Made by a program: the position numbers and the translations under genes. A model generated the notes under the pieces. The model did no database searches. It saw nothing but the letters and a program-made list of their open reading frames with translations, and was not told the origin of the DNA. Shown one piece after another: positions 1-8,887 of a stretch of DNA of 64,000 nt. Position 1 is the stretch's first letter, and every line of letters starts with the position of its first letter. The stretch lies in contig NZ_CP017241.1 in NCBI RefSeq assembly GCF_001908375.1, positions 3,041,001 to 3,105,000 on the forward strand. The letters run 5' to 3'. This stretch comes from Rhizobium etli 8C-3 (GTDB lineage: Bacteria > Pseudomonadota > Alphaproteobacteria > Rhizobiales > Rhizobiaceae).

Positions 1-1
1 C

Positions 2-931
2 GGCATCGACCTGACCGTGGCCGCCGGCGAGACGCTGGCACTCGTCGGCGAATCCGGGTCGGGCAAGTCGGTGACGAGCCTTTCGGTCATGCGGCTGCTT
101 TCACGCAATATCGGCGCGATCGCCGCCGGGAGCATTCGCCTGAAGCGGAAGAGCGGCAAAGTGGCCGACCTCGTCCTGCTTGACGAGCAGGACATGCGAA
201 AGGTCCGCGGCGACGATATCGGCATGGTGTTTCAGGAGCCGATGTCGAGCCTCAATCCCGTCTTCACCATCGGCGACCAGATAGCAGAGCCGATCCGCAT
301 TCATCGCGGGGCGGAGCGGAAGGCGGCGATGAATGCGGCCATTGCCCTGCTCGAAAGCGTTGGCATTCCCGATGCGAAGCGCCGTGCCGGCCAATATCCG
401 CATGAACTTTCCGGCGGCATGCGCCAGCGCGCGACGATCGCCATGGCGCTCGCCTGCGATCCGGCGCTATTGATTGCCGACGAGCCGACGACGGCGCTCG
501 ACGTGACGATCCAGGCACAGATCCTCGATCTGCTCTTGAAGCTGCAGCGCGAGCGCGGCATGGCGATGCTCTTCGTCACCCATAATCTCGGCGTCGTCGC
601 GGAAATCGCCCACCGCGTCGCGGTCATGTATGCGGGGCGGATCGTCGAAGAGGGGCCGGTCGGCGAGGTTTTCCGCCATCCGAAGCATCCCTATACGATC
701 GGCCTGCTCGCCTCGATGCCGCGGCTTGGCGATGCAACCCGCATGAAGCTCGCCGGCGAAAAGCTCGCCGCCATTCCCGGCATGGTGCCGAGCCTGATGA
801 AAATGCCGCCGGGCTGCGCCTTTCAGCCTCGCTGCAGGTTCGCGATCCACGCGTGCTGCGCGGCTGTCCCTCCGCTCGACGACGTCAATGCGCAACATAA
901 AAGCCGCTGTATCCGCTGGCGGGAGATTTAG
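2..931 (+). CDS. Peptide/nickel-type ABC transporter ATP-binding protein (DppD/OppD family), 5' truncated
   Basis: The reading frame is open from base 2, so the true start lies before the window; about 309 residues are visible. Walker A GESGSGKS lies at visible residues 16-23, the signature LSGGMRQR near 136 and Walker [13 protein letters not shown] near 155. The C-terminus carries the oligopeptide-transporter extension with [12 protein letters not shown], which is typical of DppD/OppD subunits that energise uptake of peptides or related solutes across the inner membrane. The stop codon abuts the ATG of the next ATPase gene, so the two are translationally coupled. Permease and binding-protein genes are presumably upstream. 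The substrate cannot be read from the ATPase; the following DapA-family gene hints at a small metabolite rather than bulk peptides. Confidence 0.9.
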   Translation, partial: GIDLTVAAGETLALVGESGSGKSVTSLSVMRLLSRNIGAIAAGSIRLKRKSGKVADLVLLDEQDMRKVRGDDIGMVFQEPMSSLNPVFTIGDQIAEPIRIHRGAERKAAMNAAIALLESVGIPDAKRRAGQYPHELSGGMRQRATIAMALACDPALLIADEPTTALDVTIQAQILDLLLKLQRERGMAMLFVTHNLGVVAEIAHRVAVMYAGRIVEEGPVGEVFRHPKHPYTIGLLASMPRLGDATRMKLAGEKLAAIPGMVPSLMKMPPGCAFQPRCRFAIHACCAAVPPLDDVNAQHKSRCIRWREI

Positions 932-1885
932 ATGAACGAGCCTTTGCTTTCGGTTCGCGGTCTTGCGAAACATTATATCTCGCGCGGGACGAAACTTACG
1001 ATCCTGCAGGATATCTCCTTCGATATCGGCAAGGGCGAGGTCGTCGGTCTCGTTGGCGAATCCGGCAGCGGCAAGACGACGATCGGCCGCTCGGTGCTGC
1101 GCCTGGTCGAGCCCTCCTCCGGAAGCGTGCGCTTTGACGGAACCGAACTCACCGCGCTGACGGCCAGCGCCATGCGGCGGGCCCGGCCGCGCATGCAGTA
1201 TATTTTCCAGGATCCCTATGCCAGCCTCTCGCCGCGCATGACCATCGGCGAAATACTGACGGAGGGGCTGACGATCCAGGGCATCGGAAAGCGCCAGGAA
1301 CGGCTCGACCGGGCGCGGTCGGCCCTTGAACAGGTCGATCTTCCGGCCGACGCGCTCAATCGCTATGCGCATGAATTTTCCGGCGGACAGCGCCAACGCA
1401 TCGGTATTGCGCGTGCCTTGACGCTGTCGCCGGAATTCATCGTTGCCGACGAGCCCGTTTCGGCGCTCGACGTCTCCATCCAGGCGCAGGTCATCAACCT
1501 GCTGCGCGATCTGCAGCAGCGCCTTGGCCTCACCATGCTCTTCATTTCGCATGACTTGGCCGTGGTCGAATATATCTGCGACCGGGTGATCGTGCTCTAT
1601 CTCGGGCGGATCATGGAGATCGGGGCGAGCGCCGATCTCTATGCCAGGCCGAAGCATCCCTATACCCGCGCCCTGCTCTCGGCGATCCCCTCGCCTGACC
1701 CGGATGCCAGGCGTAACCGGCAGATATTGCAGGGCGACATTCCAAGCCCCGCCAACCCGCCGAGCGGCTGCGTCTTCCGCACGCGCTGTCCAAAGGCGCT
1801 GGATGCCTGCGCCCGGACCGTGCCGGAACTGCGCGAAGTGGCTCCTGGGCATTTCAAGGCCTGCATTCGAGACGACCTGGATTGA
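932..1885 (+). CDS. Peptide/nickel-type ABC transporter ATP-binding protein (DppF/OppF family)
   Basis: This 317-residue second ATPase pairs with the preceding DppD-like protein to form the nucleotide-binding heterodimer of a Dpp/Opp-type importer. Walker A GESGSGKT is at residues 42-49, the signature FSGGQRQR near 150, and Walker B with ADEPVSALD near 175. The family extension with PPSGCVFRTRCPKA is at the C-terminus. The full length fits DppF. The ATG follows the previous stop directly, without spacing. A DapA-family gene starts 19 bp downstream on the same strand, so all three are probably one transcript that begins upstream of the window. Confidence 0.92.
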   Translation: MNEPLLSVRGLAKHYISRGTKLTILQDISFDIGKGEVVGLVGESGSGKTTIGRSVLRLVEPSSGSVRFDGTELTALTASAMRRARPRMQYIFQDPYASLSPRMTIGEILTEGLTIQGIGKRQERLDRARSALEQVDLPADALNRYAHEFSGGQRQRIGIARALTLSPEFIVADEPVSALDVSIQAQVINLLRDLQQRLGLTMLFISHDLAVVEYICDRVIVLYLGRIMEIGASADLYARPKHPYTRALLSAIPSPDPDARRNRQILQGDIPSPANPPSGCVFRTRCPKALDACARTVPELREVAPGHFKACIRDDLD

Positions 1886-1904
1886 TCGGCAGAAGGAGCA
1901 TTCC

Positions 1905-2843
1905 GTGACAGAAAAAAGGCGCCATCCGATCGGCGGGAACTGGGCAAGCCTTCTTTTGCCGATCGAGGCGGACGACAGCATCAATTTCGCCAAGCTCGGC
2001 GAGGAAATCGATATTCTGATCGCAGCCGGCGTCGACGGCATTTATTCGAACGGCACGGCGGGCGAATTCCACAACCAGACCGAAGCGGAATTCGACCGGA
2101 TCCAGTCCATGCTGGCCAAGCGTTGCACGAAAGCCGCAATGCCCTTCGTCATCGGCGCATGCCAGCCGGATGCGATGATCCAGCTTGACCGCGTTAGGCG
2201 TGCAGCCTCCCTTCGGCCGCTGGCCATTCAGGTGATCCTGCCGGACTGGTGGCCGGTCAACGATCTCGAAGCCGCAGATTTCCTGGCGAGGGCATCAAAG
2301 GTCGCCGATGGGAGCCCGCTGATCCTTTACAATCCGCCGCATGCCAAACGCGTTCTGACGCCCCGGGAGCTCGCAGGTATCTGCATCCCCTGCCCTGATA
2401 TCGTTGGCATCAAGCTTTCCGATGGCGGCGCGGACTGGTACGGCGAAGCGCGAAAGCACCTCCAGGAATTCTCGCTCTTCGTACCCGGCCATCACCTGGC
2501 GACCGGCATGAGTAAAGGCGTGGCAGCAGGCGCATTTTCCAATGTCGCCTGCCTCAGCCCGCGCGGGGCGCAGCGATGGACCGATCTGATTAGGACCGAC
2601 CTCGAGGCGGCATTGGAAACGGAAGGCCGGATCTGCCGCTTCATGGACGAACATATCGTGCCCTTCCGCCAGAAGGCCGGTTATTCGAATGCCGCGCTCG
2701 ATAAACTGCTGAGCGCAATCGGCAATTGGGGACCTGTCGGGACACGTCTGCGGTCACCATACCGCGGCATCGACGAGACGGAGGCGGCACGGCTTCGCCG
2801 GATTGCGCGCGATGAGCTGGGCGAGCTATTTTTTGCTTCCTAG
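1905..2843 (+). CDS. DapA/NanA-family (dihydrodipicolinate synthase-like) aldolase
   Basis: A 312-residue class I aldolase-family protein. I chose the GTG at 1905 because AGAAGGAGC sits just upstream and the family's N-terminal strand begins shortly after. Family marks: SNGTAGEF near residues 48-54 (the GTTGE loop), LYNPP near 145 with the conserved Tyr, and GIKLSDGG near 175, where the Lys would form the Schiff base with an oxo-acid substrate. The family cleaves or condenses pyruvate-type substrates (N-acetylneuraminate lyase, KDG aldolase, keto-deoxy sugar-acid dehydratases). Its place behind a transporter rather than in a lysine cluster argues for a catabolic role, so I do not call it dapA. 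It converges on the idonate dehydrogenase gene with a 4-bp overlap at the 3' ends. Confidence 0.85.
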   Translation: MTEKRRHPIGGNWASLLLPIEADDSINFAKLGEEIDILIAAGVDGIYSNGTAGEFHNQTEAEFDRIQSMLAKRCTKAAMPFVIGACQPDAMIQLDRVRRAASLRPLAIQVILPDWWPVNDLEAADFLARASKVADGSPLILYNPPHAKRVLTPRELAGICIPCPDIVGIKLSDGGADWYGEARKHLQEFSLFVPGHHLATGMSKGVAAGAFSNVACLSPRGAQRWTDLIRTDLEAALETEGRICRFMDEHIVPFRQKAGYSNAALDKLLSAIGNWGPVGTRLRSPYRGIDETEAARLRRIARDELGELFFAS

Positions 2844-3886
2844 AATATCAGTTGCACCTTGCACGCGGCCTGGCGGTCGCCGGCCTGTTCGAAAGCCTCC
2901 AAAGCGCGTTCGAGCGGAAAGCTGTGGCTGATGATCGGACGGATGTCGATCTGCCGGCTGGCGATCAATGCCACCGCATCTGCGAATTCGTCGTGAAAGC
3001 GTTGCGAACCGTGGATATGCAGTTCCTTGCCGACCAGGGCATTGAGCGGAATGGCGATGTCGCCGGTCACGCCCACCTGCACGATTGTGCCGAAAGGCTT
3101 GACCGACGCCATCGCAAAGCGGATTGCCGGTGCTGCCGCAGAGCATTCGAATGCAAGGTCGAAATATCCTTTTGTGGCTTCGTAGGGTGCGAGCGCGTCC
3201 TGATCTCTTGCATTGATCGTCTTGTCCGCTCCCATCGCGCTTGCGCGCCCAAGTGCTGCGTCAGCGAGGTCGGTGACGACGATTTCGGCAGCCTGATGAT
3301 AACGCGCCGCGGCAACGGCAAGGCATCCTATCGGGCCGGCGCCGGTGACCAGCACCTTTTTTCCCGCGATATCGCCCGCACGTGAAGCTGCATGAAGGCA
3401 GACGGCGAGCGGTTCGGCACATGCCGCTTCGGCCGCACTGACCTCACCGGAAACGGCGACGCATTGCAGAGCCGGCACGACCAGCCACTGGCGAAACATG
3501 CCCTGCTCATGGGGAAGCCGCATGGCGCTTCCCATAAAGCGCATGTCGAGGCAGTGGATCGGCTGCCCACGCTTGCAATAGTCGCACGATCCGCACGGCT
3601 GGCTCGGGTTGACGGCGACCAGGGTTCCCTCGGGCAGGGCCACTCCGGCGCCCGCCGTCTCGACGAAGCCCGACGCCTCGTGTCCGGGAATGATCGGCTC
3701 GCGCACGCGCACCGGCCCAAAGCCGCCGTCCTGGTAGTAATGCAGATCGGAGCCGCAGATCCCTGCAGCGGCCATGCGCAGGAGTACTTCGCCTTCGCCC
3801 GGTTCGCGCACCGGGCCTGCCTCGACCCTCAGGTCCCGCGCTCCGTAAAGCCGGGCAAAACGCGTCTGCACAAGCTCGCTCCCCAT
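2840..3886 (-). CDS. idnD: Zinc-dependent L-idonate 5-dehydrogenase
   Basis: A 348-residue medium-chain zinc alcohol dehydrogenase that closely resembles E. coli IdnD, which oxidises L-idonate to 5-ketogluconate with NAD(P). Catalytic zinc ligands are Cys44 (GICGSDLHYYQ), His69-Glu70 (GHE) and Glu158 (CAEPLAV). Structural zinc cysteines are at 98, 101, 104 and 112 in the CGSCDYCKRG region. The nucleotide loop is GAGPIG at 182-187. The IdnD-like stretches DMRFMGSAMRLPHE and KGYFDLAFECS support the specific name. The ATG overlaps the stop of dctM by one base (TAATG), so it is coupled to the TRAP transporter genes. The likely role is the first oxidation of a sugar acid brought in by that transporter. 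Confidence 0.85.
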   Translation of the reverse strand: MGSELVQTRFARLYGARDLRVEAGPVREPGEGEVLLRMAAAGICGSDLHYYQDGGFGPVRVREPIIPGHEASGFVETAGAGVALPEGTLVAVNPSQPCGSCDYCKRGQPIHCLDMRFMGSAMRLPHEQGMFRQWLVVPALQCVAVSGEVSAAEAACAEPLAVCLHAASRAGDIAGKKVLVTGAGPIGCLAVAAARYHQAAEIVVTDLADAALGRASAMGADKTINARDQDALAPYEATKGYFDLAFECSAAAPAIRFAMASVKPFGTIVQVGVTGDIAIPLNALVGKELHIHGSQRFHDEFADAVALIASRQIDIRPIISHSFPLERALEAFEQAGDRQAACKVQLIF

Positions 3887-5292
3887 TACTTCAGCAACCC
3901 GAGCTGCTGCGGCAGCCAGAGCGAGACCGACGGGATGAAGGTGATCAGGATCAGTGCGACGAACAGCGGAACCAGCCAGGGCAGGATTGCCATGGTCGTA
4001 CGCTCGACGGAAAGCTTTGCCACCCGCGAAAGGACGAACAATACCATTCCGAGCGGCGGATGGAGCAACCCGATCATCAAATTGAGCGTCATGATCAGGC
4101 CGAACTGCACGGGATCGATCTGGAATTGCGTCACGATCGGCAAAAGGATCGGAACAAGGATGGTGATCGCCGCGATGGTATCCAGGAAGCAGCCGACGAA
4201 AAGCATGAGCAGATTGACGAGGATCAGGAAAACCCACTTGTTGTCGGTGATCGAAAGGATCGCCGTCGACAAGAGCTGTGCGGCCTGGCTGACCGTCAAG
4301 AGCCAGGCAAAGACCGAGGCCGCAGTCACGATGAAGAGGACCGAGGCGGTGGTCTCGATCGTATCGAAGCTCGCCTTGGCGAGTGTCGAGAGCGTCATGG
4401 TGCGGTAGCGCACCAGCCCCAGGAAAAGCGACCAGAGGACAGCCGCGACTGCCGCTTCCGTGGGCGTGAACCAGCCCATTGTCATGCCGCCGATGAGAAT
4501 GACCGGCGTCATCAGGGCCATGACGGCAGAAAAGGAGAAATACCAGTCCAGCGCCAGAAGCGCGGCAAGCGCTATTCCGGTCGACACGTTCATCGACAAC
4601 CCGGCAAGCATCATGAGGTAGATCGCGACGGGAACGAGCAGCACCACGACGATTTCCAGCGACGCCGACAGAAGCTGCTTGACATCGAAGGGTGCATCCG
4701 AACCCCAGCTCCGCGCATAGGCGAATGCGGCAACGGTCACCATCATCAGAACGGTCATGACGATGCCGGGCAGAATGCCGGCCATGAACAGGGCGCCGAT
4801 CGAGACGTTCGCCATCATGCCGTAGATGACGAAGGGCAGAGACGGCGGGAAGATCGGGCCGAGCGTCGCCGAGGCCGCCGTGACGCCGACGGCTGCTTCA
4901 ACCGGATAGCCGTGGTCCTTCATCGCCTTGATCTCGATGGTGCCGATCCCGGCGGCATCGGCAAGGGCGGTTCCCGACATGCCGGAGAAGATCACAGAGC
5001 CGATGATGTTGACCTGCGCAAGGCCCCCTTTCATCCAGCCGACGAGGGCAACTGCAAACGAATAGATACGCCCGGTCACCCCTGCCGAATTCATCAGGTT
5101 GCCGGCGAGAATGAAGAAGGGAACGGCAAGCAGCGGAAAGCTCTCGACGCCGGCGATCATTCGCTGGGCGACGATGATGTCGGGCGCAACGCCGTAGAGG
5201 ACGATATAGAGCACCGAGGCGGACGCCATCGAGATCGCGACAGGCACGCCGATGACCATCAGCAGGAGAAACGAGCCGACAAGCAGGAGCAT
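3886..5292 (-). CDS. dctM: TRAP transporter large permease subunit DctM
   Basis: A 468-residue polytopic membrane protein with roughly a dozen hydrophobic helices, the sodium-coupled transport subunit of a tripartite ATP-independent periplasmic (TRAP) carrier. Family stretches include AVPFFILAGNLMN near residue 60, GSVIFSGMSGTALADAAGIG near 100 and the C-terminal GLLHPPLGMVLFV. The start at 5292 (MLLLVGSF) follows the dctQ stop after 4 bp; the reading frame extends further upstream but would overlap dctQ. It forms the membrane complex with DctQ and takes ligand from DctP. The length is at the upper end for DctM proteins. Confidence 0.92.
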   Translation of the reverse strand: MLLLVGSFLLLMVIGVPVAISMASASVLYIVLYGVAPDIIVAQRMIAGVESFPLLAVPFFILAGNLMNSAGVTGRIYSFAVALVGWMKGGLAQVNIIGSVIFSGMSGTALADAAGIGTIEIKAMKDHGYPVEAAVGVTAASATLGPIFPPSLPFVIYGMMANVSIGALFMAGILPGIVMTVLMMVTVAAFAYARSWGSDAPFDVKQLLSASLEIVVVLLVPVAIYLMMLAGLSMNVSTGIALAALLALDWYFSFSAVMALMTPVILIGGMTMGWFTPTEAAVAAVLWSLFLGLVRYRTMTLSTLAKASFDTIETTASVLFIVTAASVFAWLLTVSQAAQLLSTAILSITDNKWVFLILVNLLMLFVGCFLDTIAAITILVPILLPIVTQFQIDPVQFGLIMTLNLMIGLLHPPLGMVLFVLSRVAKLSVERTTMAILPWLVPLFVALILITFIPSVSLWLPQQLGLLK

Positions 5293-5296
5293 GTGA

Positions 5297-5869
5297 TCAA
5301 TCCTCGATTTTCTGGAATTCCTCGGGCCGCTCCAGAACGGAATAGCCGCGGCGCATATTGGCAACGAAGACCACGATGGCGCGCAGCAGCATCAGGACGA
5401 ATGCGGCAAAGACGCTGTAGAAAACGATGTTGCGCGGCAGCGCGATGGTCACCATCTCCTCCTCGGCGACGATCTGCACATAGCGCCACATCAGGTAGCA
5501 GGCGTAGATAAAGAAGCCGATACGGACGACGTCGACGAAGCTGGCAAGGATCCTTGCCATCGATTGCGGCATGTAGTGGTAGAACACGTCCACCTGGATG
5601 TGGCGCGAGGTGCGCACGCACATGACCGAACCGAGGAAGACGACGCCGATCAGGCAGTTGATGGCGATCTCTTCCGTCCAGGCATAGCTGTCGTTCAATA
5701 CATAGCGCGTGAAGAACTGCAGAAAGACGCAGCCGGTCATGAGCCAGAAGACGATCAGGGTGATCCAGTCCTCCGGGGCATAGTCGGAGGCTTTTGCGGT
5801 CGGAGCCGCGCCTTCGAAAGTATGGGCAATCTCGTCGGGAGTGATCTGGGTGTGGACTTCTTGCGACAT
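5297..5869 (-). CDS. dctQ: TRAP transporter small permease subunit DctQ
   Basis: A protein of about 190 residues with four predicted membrane helices. It carries the DctQ stretch FFTRYVLNDSYAWTEE and the following GVVFLGSVMCVRTSRHI, which surround the loop between helices 1 and 2. DctQ is the small membrane subunit that supports DctM. The cytoplasmic N-terminus of about 45 polar residues is somewhat long. The start is uncertain: ATG at 5869 or 5878, and neither has a strong ribosome binding site. It lies between dctP and dctM in the usual PQM order. Confidence 0.88.
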   Translation of the reverse strand: MSQEVHTQITPDEIAHTFEGAAPTAKASDYAPEDWITLIVFWLMTGCVFLQFFTRYVLNDSYAWTEEIAINCLIGVVFLGSVMCVRTSRHIQVDVFYHYMPQSMARILASFVDVVRIGFFIYACYLMWRYVQIVAEEEMVTIALPRNIVFYSVFAAFVLMLLRAIVVFVANMRRGYSVLERPEEFQKIED

Positions 5870-5932
5870 GGGCAACATCCGTTTTCGCCGGAAGGGAGAA
5901 TGCGGCGCCCGATGGCGCCGCATCCTTTGCGA

Positions 5933-6907
5933 TTACTGGATAGCGCGGATGGCTTCCCAGTCGGACTTTTCATAGCCGAAATCCTCGAAGGCGACCTTTT
6001 CGGCAACGGCCTTCTCGAAGTCGGCCTTGTCGACTTCCGTCACGTTGAGCCCCTTCTCCTTGAAGGTGGCGATGAGGCCTTTTTCCCGTCCTTCGATCGT
6101 CTTGGTAGTGCGCTCTGCAGCTTCCCGCATCACGGTCTCGAAGATCGTCTTGTCCTCGGCAGAAAGGCTCGACCACAGGGTCTTGGAAACCACGGTGTTC
6201 AGATGATCGACGATATGGCCGGTCAGGATGATGTTTTTCTGAACTTCATAGAACTTCTTCGCCTCAATCGTCGTCAGCGGATTTTCCTGTGCCTCGACCG
6301 TGCCGTTTTGAAGCGCAAGATAGACCTCGGCAAAGGCGATCGGTGTCGTGTTTGCGCCGCAGGCGCGCGGCATCGCGAGATAGGCCGGTACGTCGGGAAC
6401 GCGGATTTTGAGACCCTGCATGTCGGCGCACTTGGCGATCGGCTTGTTCGAGGTCGTCTGGCGCGTGCCGTAATAGCTGACGGCAGTGATATGGTTGCCG
6501 GTCTTGTCTTCGTAGCCCTGGGCAAGGCGCTTGAAGACATCGCTCTTGGTGTAGGCGATCAGATGTTCCGGGCCGCGGAAGATATAGGGATAATAGGTGA
6601 CGCCGATCGGCTTGTAGTCGCGGGCGGCAAAGCTCGAACCGGAAATGATGATATCGACGGTGCCAAGCTTCAGTCCCTGGTTGATGTCGGCTTCCTTGCC
6701 GAGCTGTGAAGCGGGATAGACCTCGATCTTGTAGCGGCCGCCGGTGCGCTTGTTGATCTCTTCGGATGCCCAGACCGAATCCGTATGGAAGGGTTCGGAC
6801 GTTTCATAGACATGGGCCCATTTCAGGACCGTCTGTGCATGCGCGGCAACCGTCGTCGCCATGATGGCGGCTGCAGTGCAAACTATCGTGGCCAGTCTGA
6901 TCTTCAT
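5933..6907 (-). CDS. dctP: TRAP transporter substrate-binding protein DctP
   Basis: A 324-residue periplasmic solute-binding protein with a cleavable signal peptide (residues 1-24, ending AAHAQ). The ATG has a strong ribosome binding site, GGGAGGAAAG. It carries the DctP hallmark GLKIRVPDVPAYLAM near residue 165, whose Arg contacts the carboxylate of the ligand, and FAEVYLALQNGTVEAQENP near 190. The ligand is therefore an organic or sugar acid; the neighbouring idonate dehydrogenase suggests a hexonate such as idonate or a related aldonate (inference). It is the first structural gene after the FadR-type regulator. Confidence 0.92.
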   Translation of the reverse strand: MKIRLATIVCTAAAIMATTVAAHAQTVLKWAHVYETSEPFHTDSVWASEEINKRTGGRYKIEVYPASQLGKEADINQGLKLGTVDIIISGSSFAARDYKPIGVTYYPYIFRGPEHLIAYTKSDVFKRLAQGYEDKTGNHITAVSYYGTRQTTSNKPIAKCADMQGLKIRVPDVPAYLAMPRACGANTTPIAFAEVYLALQNGTVEAQENPLTTIEAKKFYEVQKNIILTGHIVDHLNTVVSKTLWSSLSAEDKTIFETVMREAAERTTKTIEGREKGLIATFKEKGLNVTEVDKADFEKAVAEKVAFEDFGYEKSDWEAIRAIQ

Positions 6908-6930
6908 CGCTCTTTCCTCCCGAGCTTGCG

Positions 6931-7683
6931 TTAGGTCTCTGCATTTCTGCGGGCCGCAGCGCGGCCTTCTTCGTCGTCCCTGAAAAGCTCCTCCCCGAAG
7001 CTTTCGGAAAACCTCTTCTGCGATCTGTCGAGATGCGTCCGCATGGCCTGCTTGGCGGCCTTAGGGTCATTGGCGGCGATCGCATCCTTGATAGCGCGAT
7101 GTTCCTCCATCGCGCGCGTCCAGGAATCCGGTCCCTCGAAATGGCTCGCCAGCTTCTCGAAATACGGCGTCATGCGCTGATCGTAGATCTCGCCGGTGAA
7201 GCGGATGAGCGCGGCATTGCCGACGATGCCGGCGATCGCCGTGTGAAAGCCGCGGTCGATTTCGAGCGCCGCATCGGTATCGTTCACAGCGCTTGCCATC
7301 TGCTGCAGATTCTCGTCCAGCACGGCAATGTCGCTTGGCGTTGCGCGCTGCGCAGCCTCCTCGGCAATCGCGCATTCGATGATGGCGCGGGCCTGCAGCA
7401 GCTCGAAAGGCCCTTCGAACGGTTCGCGCTCCGGCTGAGCGGGCTGAACGGTGTGCTTGCGCGCCACATATATTCCCGAGCCCATGCGGATATGCACGAG
7501 CCCTTCCACTTCCAGCACGATCAATGCTTCGCGAATGGTCGGACGCGAGACTGCCAGTTTTTCGGCGAGTTCGCGCTCCGGCGGAAGGCGCTGGCCAACA
7601 GCCAGTTCGCCCGTCGCGATCATCGAGCGAATTTGGTCCGCCACCTGCCTGTAAAGGCGGCGCGATTCAACAGCCGAAAACAT
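6931..7683 (-). CDS. GntR-family (FadR subfamily) transcriptional regulator
   Basis: A 250-residue regulator with an N-terminal winged helix-turn-helix (residues about 8-75: GQRLPPERELAEKLAVSRPTIREAL) and a C-terminal helical FCD ligand domain (about 95-225). GGGAGGC precedes the ATG. It is the first gene of the operon with dctPQM and idnD, 23 bp before dctP, so autoregulation is expected, probably with release by the transported sugar acid or a breakdown product. A 25-bp inverted repeat 35-59 bp upstream of the start is a good operator candidate. Confidence 0.9.
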   Translation of the reverse strand: MFSAVESRRLYRQVADQIRSMIATGELAVGQRLPPERELAEKLAVSRPTIREALIVLEVEGLVHIRMGSGIYVARKHTVQPAQPEREPFEGPFELLQARAIIECAIAEEAAQRATPSDIAVLDENLQQMASAVNDTDAALEIDRGFHTAIAGIVGNAALIRFTGEIYDQRMTPYFEKLASHFEGPDSWTRAMEEHRAIKDAIAANDPKAAKQAMRTHLDRSQKRFSESFGEELFRDDEEGRAAARRNAET

Positions 7684-7717
7684 CTAGCCTCCCTGGCGCG
7701 TTTCTCCTCAAACGCGC

Positions 7718-7742
7718 AATTGGCCAAGTGGCCTGACCAATT
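7718..7742. promoter_or_regulatory. Candidate operator of the GntR-dctPQM-idnD operon
   Basis: Inverted repeat AATTGG-N13-CCAATT, with inner TGGCCA/TGGCC elements, in the only intergenic gap of this operon, just upstream of the GntR start. Location and symmetry suit a dimeric FadR-type repressor. No clear -35/-10 pair was identified with confidence. Confidence 0.4.
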
Positions 7743-7796
7743 CATCCATTCGTAACACTGATCCTCCTGTGCGTCAATCCGCCGCAAGGGGGGCCT

Positions 7797-8873
7797 TTAT
7801 GGACTGAAAGGCGGTTTTAGACCGTAACGTGCGGCAAGCACCCCAAAGGATCGCGCCGTCTCAGGGTCGAGTTCGACACCATTTTTCTCGCGGTCTTCGG
7901 CAACTTTCCATTCGCGGTCGCCCGGCGCCATGACGTTCAAGCCGTCGCGAGCCGGCGAATTGCGCAGCGTCTCCAGGTAGTGCGTCATGGCGGCGTCGAA
8001 GCGTCGTCTCTCCAGGAAAGCCTCAGGCTTCATCGCCAGCACGAAGGCACCCAGTCCGCGCGGCGTCGAGAAATCCGGACCCGGCATTGGCGCAATGTCG
8101 AAGCTCAGCTTCATTCCGGTCAGGACGGCGCTGAGGATTTCGGCGATTCCGGCCAAGCCGGCCCCCTTGAAGCCGAACTCACCGCCAAGCGGTGCCAGCA
8201 TATCGGCCAGTTCCGGGTCGGTGGTATCGTAGCCGCGGCTATCGGAAGCCGTACCAGCCGGCAAACTCTTGCCAAGGCTCCTGTAAAGCTGCACGCGGTT
8301 ATAAGGCACGGCGCTGGTGGCCATATCGAAGAGCCAGGGATTGTCGTTGACAACCGGCACTGCACAGGCAATCGGATTTGTGCCGTGAAAGCGCATCGCG
8401 CCGTCATGCAGGCGGACAAAACTGTCGGAATTGCAGAACGCAAAACCGATGAAGCCCCGCCGGGCAGCATTGAGCGCATAGGCGCCGGCCGGCCCGAAAT
8501 GCGAGGAATTGCGGATGGCCACGGCGCCGACGCCATGGCGGGCCGCAAATTCGATCGCATGATCCATAGCCACGTAGGTGGCAAGCCCTCCATGGCCATT
8601 GTCGGCGTCGAGCACGCCGACGGCTCCGAATGCCGAAGAAAGTGCCACTTTCGGCTGCCGGTTGATGCGGCCCTCGATCAGGCCCTTGACGTAGTGCGGC
8701 AAAAGCCGGACGCCGTGGCTGTCGATGCCGAGCCGCGTCCCATGCATCATCGCCCGCGTCGCCCCGTCGCAGGTCGCCTCGTTAGCACCCGCTGCCATGA
8801 AGACGGCGCGGCAGAAGCGATCGATGGAAGCAAGCGTCGCCCTTGCAGGCGCAGTCGGATGTTCGGTCGCCAT
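7797..8873 (-). CDS. Ldh2/malate-L-lactate dehydrogenase family oxidoreductase
   Basis: A 358-residue NAD(P)-dependent dehydrogenase of the Ldh_2 family, unrelated to Rossmann-type malate dehydrogenases. Family marks: DSHGVRLLPHYV near residue 52 with the catalytic His, DADNGHGG near 90, RNSSHFGPAGAYA near 125, GTNPIACAVP near 168 and DMATSAVPYNRV near 188. The start at 8873 has AAAGGTGA upstream. The family includes 2,3-diketo-L-gulonate reductase (YiaK), sulfolactate dehydrogenase and cyclic-imine reductases, so the exact substrate is open. A sugar-acid role fits the adjoining TRAP and idonate genes and parallels the E. coli yia cluster. It lies 14 bp after the HxlR gene. Confidence 0.85.
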   Translation of the reverse strand: MATEHPTAPARATLASIDRFCRAVFMAAGANEATCDGATRAMMHGTRLGIDSHGVRLLPHYVKGLIEGRINRQPKVALSSAFGAVGVLDADNGHGGLATYVAMDHAIEFAARHGVGAVAIRNSSHFGPAGAYALNAARRGFIGFAFCNSDSFVRLHDGAMRFHGTNPIACAVPVVNDNPWLFDMATSAVPYNRVQLYRSLGKSLPAGTASDSRGYDTTDPELADMLAPLGGEFGFKGAGLAGIAEILSAVLTGMKLSFDIAPMPGPDFSTPRGLGAFVLAMKPEAFLERRRFDAAMTHYLETLRNSPARDGLNVMAPGDREWKVAEDREKNGVELDPETARSFGVLAARYGLKPPFSP

Positions 8874-8887
8874 CGGCAAATCACCTT

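Noticed and set aside
467..2041. Long minus-strand frame opposite the two ABC ATPase genes
   Set aside because: Antisense frame caused by GC-rich codon structure; no family motifs, while the plus strand encodes intact ATPases.
4060..5511. 483-residue plus-strand frame opposite dctM/dctQ
   Set aside because: Composition is a His/Arg/Asp-rich shadow of the membrane protein codons; no ribosome binding site or domain.
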